A stretch of 30,520 bases of DNA from CAZSRX01 sp964609675 [NCBI: uncultured Bacteroidota bacterium] (lineage in GTDB: Bacteria > CLD3 > SB21): assembly GCA_964609675.1 (NCBI GenBank), contig CAZSRX010000041.1:1-30520 (forward strand), written 5' to 3'. Positions 16,878 to 23,556 of the stretch are shown here, one piece after another. Made by a program: the position numbers and the translations under genes. How positions within the stretch are numbered: position 1 is the first letter of the stretch; each line of letters begins with the position of its first letter. The notes under the pieces were generated by a model, which saw only the letters and a program-made list of their open reading frames with translations, was not told the DNA's origin and ran no database searches.

Positions 16878-18452
16878 ATGAAAACCATACGACGGTTTTT
16901 AAGAATATTGTTAATCGCTATGACGTGCATGGGCTTGATGCAGGGTGTATCCGGCGCTCAGGTTGTTTCCGGCAAACCGGTAGCGGTACCTGAAAAATTC
17001 AAAAATCTAATACTGCGTTCCGCTCTTCCCGCGCCGACCGTAAAAATAAACGGCCTTAAGGCCGTACTCATCGGAGCGCCTATCGACGGCGATGACGGCA
17101 GTTGGACGATATCTGAAATTAATAATCTTAAAGCGACAGCCAAAGCGCTCAAAGACCGGGGCGTTACGGTCTATGAGTTTTATACGCCGTCCAATTCCTG
17201 GAGCGAAATCAAAAAAGCCTGTGAGGGCGCGCATTTCCTGATGTATCGGGGACACGGCGTATATGACGGATCGGTTCCGCCGAAGTGGGTGGGCGGATTT
17301 TCGCTCAAGGATAAATTTGCTTCTTCCGCCGATATTAAAAAAGACCTGAAGCTGGCTGATGGCGCTATTGTGATGCTTTACGGCTGTTTCACCGCTGGCA
17401 ATTCCGGATTCGATATCGGTCAGATTGATGAAAACGAAGCCAAACGCCGCGTGAACATGTACGCCACACCGTTTATGGAAATGGGTTTTTCCGGTTATTA
17501 TGCTAACTGGTACGGCGATGCATTCCAGAATTTTGTCGCCAATATGTTTACCGGTAAAACGCTGGGCGAAAGTTTTAAAGCCTATGAAGATTTCAATGAA
17601 GAAACCGTGAGCCGTTATGCGATTTCCAACTCAACCAATGTTCTCTGGATGGATCATGATAACTGGGACGGAAAAATTGCCTATAACAATGCGTTCGTGG
17701 GGCAGCCGGATAAAAAACTCACGGATCTTTTTGCATCATCCGAAAGCGGCAGTTCGGGAGGGTATAAAGGAAATTCCGGTGACGGTAAAACGGCCGGCAT
17801 CGAAACGAATACCTATACCGCTCAGACACAAAATAAATCAACATTTGTTTCCATGTCCTATCTGAGCGATCTGGAAAAGGAAGTGGTTCGCGAACTAAAC
17901 AGAGTCCGTTCAGATCCTCAGGGGTACGCGAAATATGTAAAGGATATGCTGAAATATTTCAGGGGTAATTTGCTGGAATATCCCGGTGAGATAGCTATCC
18001 GTACGAATGAAGGCAGGGAGGCTGTCCAGGAATGCTATGATTTTCTGATATCCGCATCGCCGATAGATACTTTAAGACCATCCAGAGGCATGTCTCTGGC
18101 GGCTAAAGACCATGTCGAAGATCAGGGTGAAACTTCCGCTACCGGCCATACCGGTTCCGACGGCAGTTCGCCATTTGACCGGATTGAACGCTACGGCCAG
18201 TGGCAAACCACCGCGGGTGAAAATATTGATTACGGCAATAACATCGCTAGGCGCATAGTACTTTCCCTGCTGATTGACGATGGCGTACCCTCACGTGGAC
18301 ACCGAAAAAATATTTTCAATCCGGCTTTTAAAGTAGTTGGCGTCGCCTGCGGGCCGCATCAGACTTACCGATATATGTGCGTTATGACGCTGGCCGGCGG
18401 CTTCAAGAGCAATAAAAATAATACCCGTAGCATAGATTCGGAAACGGAATAA
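16878..18452 (+). CDS. exported caspase-like (clan CD) domain fused to a CAP/SCP domain
   Basis: A 524-residue protein. Residues 1-26 are a signal peptide (MKTIRRFLRILLIAMTCMGL, cut near VSGA). Residues about 58-285 look like a caspase-haemoglobinase fold: strand KAVLIGAP (61-68), a helix, strand AHFLMYRGHGVYDG with putative catalytic His126, then strand GAIVMLYGCFTAGNSG with putative catalytic Cys170. The order His then Cys, each at the end of a hydrophobic strand, matches clan CD peptidases (CHAT, gingipain, clostripain types). A low-complexity Ser/Gly/Thr linker (286-325) leads to a CAP domain (329-508) with GHTGSDGSSPFDR (423-435), AGENI (446-450) and GHRKNIFNP (474-482), keeping His424, Glu448 and His475 of the CAP pocket. 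No transmembrane or T9SS sorting region is seen. The start has AAAGG close upstream. Substrate and role are unknown. Confidence 0.85.
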   Translation: MKTIRRFLRILLIAMTCMGLMQGVSGAQVVSGKPVAVPEKFKNLILRSALPAPTVKINGLKAVLIGAPIDGDDGSWTISEINNLKATAKALKDRGVTVYEFYTPSNSWSEIKKACEGAHFLMYRGHGVYDGSVPPKWVGGFSLKDKFASSADIKKDLKLADGAIVMLYGCFTAGNSGFDIGQIDENEAKRRVNMYATPFMEMGFSGYYANWYGDAFQNFVANMFTGKTLGESFKAYEDFNEETVSRYAISNSTNVLWMDHDNWDGKIAYNNAFVGQPDKKLTDLFASSESGSSGGYKGNSGDGKTAGIETNTYTAQTQNKSTFVSMSYLSDLEKEVVRELNRVRSDPQGYAKYVKDMLKYFRGNLLEYPGEIAIRTNEGREAVQECYDFLISASPIDTLRPSRGMSLAAKDHVEDQGETSATGHTGSDGSSPFDRIERYGQWQTTAGENIDYGNNIARRIVLSLLIDDGVPSRGHRKNIFNPAFKVVGVACGPHQTYRYMCVMTLAGGFKSNKNNTRSIDSETE

Positions 18453-18727
18453 TATAGACGCAGAGACTACGTGGACAAAACGGTGTCGGAATTAAGCGGA
18501 TACTTGCAGCTTCGGAAGGTGGTTAGGGATAATATTTATCAGCAGATTGGCTTTGGGATAAAATGAAAAACAATTTTCTATGGGCTAAAATAATGAATAA
18601 TTTTAAAATTTATAATTGGTAACTGTAAGTTTTTAAGATTAGATTATCATTACTATTTATGCATTTACATTACTGATTTTAGAGGAATTAATACTTAAGT
18701 AACTTCAATTAAAAAAGGAGAATCGTT
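18453..18727. other. intergenic region with no recognised gene
   Basis: The 275 bases after the caspase-like/CAP gene hold no gene I can support. The first about 105 bases stay open in the same frame as the upstream gene beyond its TAA, ending at a TGA near 18564; this is too short to call. The remaining part is AT-rich and ends with a clear AAAGGAG ribosome site at about 18715-18721 for the next gene. No terminator was seen, so read-through into the next gene is possible. Confidence 0.5.
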
Positions 18728-19396
18728 ATGAAGTTTCTATTTAGCGTAGTTGTTGTGCTCTGTATCACAGTGACAAGGGTCTTTTCCCAGGAAGAAATTG
18801 AAAAGAAGCTGGATAAAGTGGACACAAAACTGGATACCGTAATCAGCAATCAAAGCAAAATTATCGAAAAAACCGACAAAATTTATGAGGAGGTTCGCTA
18901 TGACGATCCGCTGCTTAATAAATACGTTGGTGTTGAGTTGAATCCTTCACGTGCCTTATTTTATGCTTCAGAAGGAACCAGTATCACCGGTTCGGTTTCT
19001 TTTTTCTTTATTGACCGCCATGGAGAAATTATTCTTCCTTTTAACTATACCAGCAGGAAAGAAGAACTTACGGCCAGTATAGATCTCGATTACCGGCGCT
19101 TTATCGGCAAGCACCAAAACGGCTTCTTTTTCTGCGGCGGCATGAAACTGTTACGTCGAAAAGGCGAGGTCAACAGTGACTGGATCTTCGGAAATGACGG
19201 GCCCAACATCAGCGCGACAAAATTAGGCGCCCATTTCGGCCTTGGTTTCCGGTATTTTGCTAAAAGCGGTTTTTACTGGGGGACCTGCATAAAGATGGGT
19301 ACCTATCTGACTGACCGGGATAAGCAGTTTAAAGATGATATCCCGAAAGAACAGTATATTGACGCAGATTTATTAAAAATTGGATTTTCCTTCTAA
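18728..19396 (+). CDS. exported protein with short coiled coil and predicted beta-barrel
   Basis: A 222-residue protein. A signal peptide (MKFLFSVVVVLCITVTRVFS, cut before QEE) is followed by a heptad-like coiled coil at about 21-58 (EEIEKKLDKVDTKLDTVISN, then QSKIIEKTDKIYEEV). Residues 65-222 alternate hydrophobic and polar residues in repeated strands (VGVELNPSRALFY, ITGSVSFFFIDRHGEIILPFNYT, ASIDLDYRRFIG, GAHFGLGFRYF, GTCIKMGTYL) and finish LLKIGFSF with a terminal Phe, which is the signature of outer-membrane barrel proteins recognised by the Bam complex. The best guess is a small eight-stranded barrel with a periplasmic coiled coil. I recognise no family. AAGGAG lies seven bases upstream of the ATG, and a terminator follows. 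Confidence 0.75.
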   Translation: MKFLFSVVVVLCITVTRVFSQEEIEKKLDKVDTKLDTVISNQSKIIEKTDKIYEEVRYDDPLLNKYVGVELNPSRALFYASEGTSITGSVSFFFIDRHGEIILPFNYTSRKEELTASIDLDYRRFIGKHQNGFFFCGGMKLLRRKGEVNSDWIFGNDGPNISATKLGAHFGLGFRYFAKSGFYWGTCIKMGTYLTDRDKQFKDDIPKEQYIDADLLKIGFSF

Positions 19397-19411
19397 AAAA
19401 TCTACTCAAAT

Positions 19412-19453
19412 AAAAAAAAAGCCATTCCGTATAGTCCGGAATGGCTTTTTTTA
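19412..19453. terminator. bidirectional rho-independent terminator
   Basis: GCCATTCCG at 19421-19429 pairs perfectly with CGGAATGGC at 19437-19445 around a 7-base loop. It is flanked by nine A residues on the left and a T tract on the right, so it serves both the barrel-protein gene and the convergent PLP-enzyme operon. Confidence 0.9.
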
Positions 19454-19469
19454 TTTACCAGTTACCAGT

Positions 19470-20930
19470 TTAAATCAGCCCGACTTCTTTATTAAATTCT
19501 TCAATCAGCTGATCCCAGTATGCGATTTCGTCCTCAAACAAACGGCGCCAGTATTCGGGGTCCCATTGTTCGAGAATTTCCTCGTAGGTGCGGCCTTGCT
19601 GTTCTATCCAGGTATAGTATTTGAGATTATGAACGCGCTTACGGTCATGGTAGGTCAATTCCTGGAAGTAATCGATGCCCTGATGATGCAATGGCCCTTC
19701 AAGGTCTCGGGCCGCCTGCATGCTGTTATAGGCGCCGCGCTCCTGTTTTAACTCGGCAACGCGGGAATGATACATTTCGGCGGAATCGGTGAATACCGTG
19801 AATACTATGTCGTCCGCATCATAATCGTAATATTTGGCGGTTTTAATGGCGGCCAGCAGGTTGCAGATACTGGAAATTCCGAGTAAGGGCAGTTGACTGA
19901 CAACGGCATCAGCGACGCCGAGTGATTTCAGGTAATTATGGCCCTCCGGTTCGTTGAACAAACGCAGTAAGCGCATGGTATCTTCATCATCAATAGCCGC
20001 TACGCCGTCGGTATTACGGACGTTGTGGATCCACGGTACATGCTTGTCGCCGATGCCTTCGATGCGGTGTCCGCCGAAGCCATTCATCAGCAGGGTAGGA
20101 CATTGCAGGGCTTCCGTAGCGATGATTTTTAGATTAGGATATAGTTTTTTCAGGTAATCGCCGGCGGCAATGGTCCCGGCCGATCCGGTCGCGGATATAT
20201 AAGCGGCGGCTCGTGTTTTATGGTTTTTGATTTTTTTATTATAAACTTCCTCAAACGCGCGTCCGGTTACGTTGTAATGAAAGATTGGGTTGCCGAATTC
20301 ATCAAACTGGTTAAAGATGATATTGTGAGGGTCCTTGCGCAGTTCCCAGCATTTGTCATAGATTTCCTTAACGTTGGATTCACAACCCGGCGTGGCAATG
20401 ACCTCGGCTCCGATTTCCTTCAGCCAGGTAAAACGCTCCTGTGACATTTCTTCGGGCAAAATAGCGATGGCGGTGCAACCGAGCAGCGCGCAGTCAAATG
20501 CGCCCCCGCGGCAATAGTTACCGGTAGAAGGCCATACCGCTTTATGTACAGTCGGATCAAACTCGCCGCTGACCAGCCGGGGCACCAGACAGCCGAAAGC
20601 CGCGCCGACTTTATGCGCGCCCGTCGGGAAATACTTGCCAATCAGACCAATCACGCGCGCGCGGATTCCGGTGATTTCTTTCGGTATCTCCAGAAAGTCC
20701 ACATCGCCGAATAAACCGGTTTTCATGTCATTTTTCCATGTGATACGGAACAGGTTGATCGGATTGACGTCCCAGAGGCCGACCCCTTTCAATCTGGATT
20801 TGATTGTATCGGGAATGGTTTCCGGATAGGTCAGTTGTTTGAAGGTTGGAATGATAATGTTCTTTTCCCGGCAACGCTGGGCGGTTCGTTTGACCACTTC
20901 TTTATCAATGTGCTTGATGATACGTGACAT
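19470..20930 (-). CDS. large fold-type II PLP-dependent enzyme (TrpB/cysteine synthase superfamily)
   Basis: A 486-residue cytoplasmic enzyme. The PLP-binding Lys is probably Lys107 in GKYFPTGAHKVGAAFG (98-113), which resembles the TGAHK of tryptophan synthase beta. The phosphate/carboxylate loop is PSTGNYCRGG (134-143), comparable to STGNHGQG of cysteine synthase relatives, and a second glycine loop SATGSAGTIAAGD lies near 243. It is about 100 residues longer than a typical cysteine synthase or diaminopropionate ammonia-lyase because of N- and C-terminal extensions, the latter rich in Trp, Tyr and Glu. The expected chemistry is beta-elimination or beta-replacement on an amino acid. It is 32 bases downstream of ygeW, so its substrate is probably an amino acid made or used in that pathway. 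The exact reaction is unknown. Confidence 0.8.
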   Translation of the reverse strand: MSRIIKHIDKEVVKRTAQRCREKNIIIPTFKQLTYPETIPDTIKSRLKGVGLWDVNPINLFRITWKNDMKTGLFGDVDFLEIPKEITGIRARVIGLIGKYFPTGAHKVGAAFGCLVPRLVSGEFDPTVHKAVWPSTGNYCRGGAFDCALLGCTAIAILPEEMSQERFTWLKEIGAEVIATPGCESNVKEIYDKCWELRKDPHNIIFNQFDEFGNPIFHYNVTGRAFEEVYNKKIKNHKTRAAAYISATGSAGTIAAGDYLKKLYPNLKIIATEALQCPTLLMNGFGGHRIEGIGDKHVPWIHNVRNTDGVAAIDDEDTMRLLRLFNEPEGHNYLKSLGVADAVVSQLPLLGISSICNLLAAIKTAKYYDYDADDIVFTVFTDSAEMYHSRVAELKQERGAYNSMQAARDLEGPLHHQGIDYFQELTYHDRKRVHNLKYYTWIEQQGRTYEEILEQWDPEYWRRLFEDEIAYWDQLIEEFNKEVGLI

Positions 20931-20962
20931 AAAAAATTCCGTTAGTTAATGATAGGATAATA

Positions 20963-22168
20963 CTAAATGTTGTAAAACATTACGCGTTTTTGATTGCGGT
21001 TGACCAAATGGCCTAGCAGTAGAGCCGGATCCGAAAATTTGGACAGCAAGATCATGGCCGCAATGACAAAGGGTTTATAACCGGCTTCCTGATAGGTGTG
21101 GATGCGGTATTTCTCAAATACATTCTTTGCCACTTCGCCTTGTTGGCAGGAAACGCCCGTAATGTCTGCCGGCAGGCAATGCATGTAGAGCGCTTTGCCG
21201 TCTTTGGTAAGCTTCATCTTTTTTTCGTCGCATTCCCAGGATGTGAATTTGGCATTGTTGGCCAGACATTCCTTTTCCAGATTTTTGAGACCTTCTTTAT
21301 CGCTCTTCATGAGAAGTTCCGTTCGACGTTCCATAACTTTATACGGCGCCCAGGATTTCGGATAAACCACGTCAGCGTCTTTAAAAGCTTCTTCCATACT
21401 GGTAACTTTGGTAAAACTGCCGCCGGATGATTTGGCATTGGCGACAGCGACTTTTTCCACATCGGGTATAAGGTCATAACCTTCCGGATGCGCCAAACTG
21501 ACGTGCATGCCGAAACGTGTCATGAGACCGATAATACCCTGCGGCACGGATAGTGGCTTGCCGTAGCTCGGCGAATAAGCCCACGTCATGGCAATCTTCT
21601 TGCCTTTGAGGTTTTCAAAGGAACCGAAATACTCCCTGAGTTTCAGCAGATCGGACATGGATTGTGTGGGATGGTCGATATCGCACTGGAGGTTGACTAA
21701 GGTCGGACGCTGAGGCAAAACGCCTTTGGCGAAACCCTCATCCACGGCTTCGCCGACTTCGCGCATGTACTTATTGCCTTCTCCGAGAAACATGTCGTCA
21801 CGAATGCCAATCACTTCAGTCAGAAAGGAAATCATGTTGGCGGTCTCACGGACGGTCTCACCGTGGGATATCTGCGATTTTTCCTCGTCAAGGTCGGCTA
21901 GGGACAGGCCTAACAAGTCGGCCGCCGATGCAAAGGAAAAACGGGTTCGGGTGGACTTATCACGGAAAATGGAAATGGCCAGGCCGGTCTCAAATACTTT
22001 TACTCCGATGCCTTCTTTATGCAGATATTTTAACGAATCGGCCATAATTCCTGTGGCAACGATTTCATCAAAAGTTTTTTCCCAGGTAAGCAAAAAATCT
22101 TTTTTGAACATATTAAGCTTAAGGGATTTCAGTTTTTCAATGTTGGATTGCAGTAAATCGGGTTTCAT
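20963..22168 (-). CDS. ygeW: YgeW-type knotted carbamoyltransferase
   Basis: A 401-residue protein of the aspartate/ornithine carbamoyltransferase superfamily. The carbamoyl-phosphate site STRTRFSF is at 72-79, HPTQS at 166-170, and the substrate-side loop HCLPAD at 329-334. The longer 80s region (ADLDEEKSQISHGETVRETA) and overall length distinguish it from OTCase and match the knotted YgeW group. YgeW genes are found in anaerobic purine-degradation loci, where the enzyme is thought to release carbamoyl phosphate from a ureido intermediate. AGAGG precedes the ATG. It lies 40 bases after the end of the AbiEii relic and 32 bases before the PLP-enzyme gene. No carbamate kinase, the usual ATP-forming partner, is encoded in the window. 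Confidence 0.9.
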   Translation of the reverse strand: MKPDLLQSNIEKLKSLKLNMFKKDFLLTWEKTFDEIVATGIMADSLKYLHKEGIGVKVFETGLAISIFRDKSTRTRFSFASAADLLGLSLADLDEEKSQISHGETVRETANMISFLTEVIGIRDDMFLGEGNKYMREVGEAVDEGFAKGVLPQRPTLVNLQCDIDHPTQSMSDLLKLREYFGSFENLKGKKIAMTWAYSPSYGKPLSVPQGIIGLMTRFGMHVSLAHPEGYDLIPDVEKVAVANAKSSGGSFTKVTSMEEAFKDADVVYPKSWAPYKVMERRTELLMKSDKEGLKNLEKECLANNAKFTSWECDEKKMKLTKDGKALYMHCLPADITGVSCQQGEVAKNVFEKYRIHTYQEAGYKPFVIAAMILLSKFSDPALLLGHLVNRNQKRVMFYNI

Positions 22169-22208
22169 ACATTACCTCTTGGTTTGGAATGTTGCAAAAA
22201 AGCTTCAG

Positions 22209-22780
22209 TTATATTGTTTTCTTTCGTCTTGATATGTTGCTTAACGGTCTCCCAAGATGATTAATTATGCGTGACGGGTCCGGAAGTTGTGCCGCTTTAT
22301 CGAAGTATAGAAGGAATTTTGCCAAAGGATACGGATTTATTTTTGGTGCGCCATATTTCTCGATAACTAATCGAGGAAAGCCCGATATATTAAAAGGTTT
22401 TGATAATTCGTATAATTCAAAGAAATCTTTTTTCTCTGCCCGTTGCGATACGGCAGTGCTTTTCATGCGCAGGATAGCTTCGGGACTTCTGGTTTTTGCG
22501 CTTGGATAGAGCCGGTAGGGTCTCATGTTTTTATAGGGATAGAAGAAGAAGGTTACAGGAATACCGTCTATGGGACCGTGTTGGGCGTGTTTTCCCTGAG
22601 TGGATATCATTCGGTTCATGGAGATAATTAATCGGGAAATCCGTTCCGAATTAAATTTCTTTTCTGTAAGCCAGTCCAGATTCACGTTTCCTGTGTCCTA
22701 ATTGCAGAGCCATTGCGATACCGCAGGCAAAGTAAAAATTGATTATGAATTTCAGTTTCCGAATGCAGGGCTTTTATTAA
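22209..22780 (-). pseudogene. decayed AbiEii-type nucleotidyltransferase toxin
   Basis: The longest open piece (22209-22685, beginning with a GTG) reads NLDWLTEKKFNSERI, then IDGIPVTFFFYPY, KTRSPEAILRMKSTAV, RAEKKDFFELYEL and LAKFLLYFDKAAQLPDP, which is the middle and C-terminal part of AbiEii/AbiGii-type nucleotidyltransferases. One base out of frame just upstream (about 22687-22740) lies FYFACGIAMALQLGHRK, the relic of the catalytic GGTALALQLGHR segment. In a third frame (about 22745-22774) lies KALHSETE, the usual N-terminus. So there are at least two frameshifts. The GG is now CG, and the D-x-D of the active site reads NLD, so activity is lost. A proper start codon is absent. It sits directly after the DUF6922 relic, inside the carbamoyltransferase/Mo-hydroxylase operon. 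Confidence 0.82.
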
Positions 22781-23077
22781 TAAAAGCACTTGTCCGTCAA
22801 CAGCTTGTTCAAACAAGGAATTTGCTCTTTCGGTATCGTATCAGGTAACATCCAAAAGTTAACGGTTTTTCTTTCAAGAATTCGTTTTTATTTATGTTTC
22901 AATGATGGCGCTATCCGCATACCGGTTTGGCATCCATTGCAGATCTTTAGGCCTTCCCGGTTGAAGAATAAGCGCATTAAGGAAAGGCTGGTACCAATCC
23001 GGGTCAAAGGAATCCGCGTCGGTATTCCATAGTATATGCTTTAGATGTAATATATCCGTTTCGTTGGATAAGGCCAT
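22777..23077 (-). pseudogene. frameshifted DUF6922-type antitoxin-like gene
   Basis: The first part (23077 down to a TAA at 22892) encodes 61 residues, including ILHLKHILWNTDADSFDP and PKDLQWMPNRYADSAIIET, the pattern of the small DUF6922 proteins that precede AbiEii-type nucleotidyltransferases. Immediately after the stop, shifted by one base, the expected C-terminal part continues as KRILERKTVNFWMLPDTIPK and runs to a TAA at 22777-22779. A single-base change has therefore split an otherwise complete gene of about 100 codons. The partner nucleotidyltransferase next to it is also broken. The region starts 10 bases after the 2Fe-2S subunit gene. The family name is from recall of the motif; the frameshift is seen directly. 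Confidence 0.75.
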
Positions 23078-23086
23078 ACAAGGTCG

Positions 23087-23545
23087 CTAATAAAATTGCG
23101 CAGCCGTTTCCACGGCATCAATAATTTGTTGGTAACCGGTACAGCGGCACAGATTGCCTTTGATGGATTGCCGGATTTGTTCACGGGTCGGGCGATTGTT
23201 CTTGAGCAAAAAAGCGTGAGCGGTCAGAATCATACCCGGCGTACAGAAGCCGCACTGAACGGCTCCGGCGTCCAGAAATGCTTTCTGGAGTGGATGAAGA
23301 GAACCGTCGGGATTAGATAAACCCTCAATGGTTAAAACGGATTTATTTTCAAAATCTTTAACTTGTTTTAAACAGGCTTTGACGGGTTGATTATCCGCAA
23401 GCACCGTACAGGCGCCGCAGACGCCAATATCGCACCCGTTTTTAGTCCCGGTAAGGTCAAGGTCTTCACGCAGAAATTCGATGAATTTTTTGTCCTTTAG
23501 GTGTTCGGGAATGTCCATTTCTCTGTGATTGATGATAATCTTCAT
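23087..23545 (-). CDS. 2Fe-2S subunit of a molybdenum hydroxylase (xanthine dehydrogenase family)
   Basis: A 152-residue cytoplasmic electron-transfer subunit with two [2Fe-2S] clusters. The plant-type ferredoxin set is Cys38, Cys43, Cys46 and Cys58 (NGCDIGVCGACTVL ... KAC). The helical domain has Cys98 and Cys101 (QCGFCTPGM) and Cys133 and Cys135 (GNLCRCTGYQ). The length is normal for the separate small subunit of xanthine dehydrogenase, CO dehydrogenase-like and nicotinate hydroxylase enzymes. AGGA is nine bases upstream of the ATG, and 11 bases separate it from the large-subunit gene. In the next gene the electrons start at the molybdenum site; the usual FAD subunit that would take them onward is not encoded in the window. 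Confidence 0.94.
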   Translation of the reverse strand: MKIIINHREMDIPEHLKDKKFIEFLREDLDLTGTKNGCDIGVCGACTVLADNQPVKACLKQVKDFENKSVLTIEGLSNPDGSLHPLQKAFLDAGAVQCGFCTPGMILTAHAFLLKNNRPTREQIRQSIKGNLCRCTGYQQIIDAVETAAQFY

Positions 23546-23556
23546 AGCAGATATTC

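Noticed and set aside
18453-18566. Open frame continuing in phase past the TAA of the caspase-like/CAP gene (about 37 codons, containing DYVDKTVSELSGYLQLRKVV)
   Set aside because: A stretch this short is expected by chance fairly often. It has no ribosome site and resembles no family I know, so neither stop read-through nor a small gene is supported.
22267-22509. + strand frame of 80 codons over the AbiEii relic
   Set aside because: It is the antisense shadow of the decayed nucleotidyltransferase, whose family motifs are on the minus strand.
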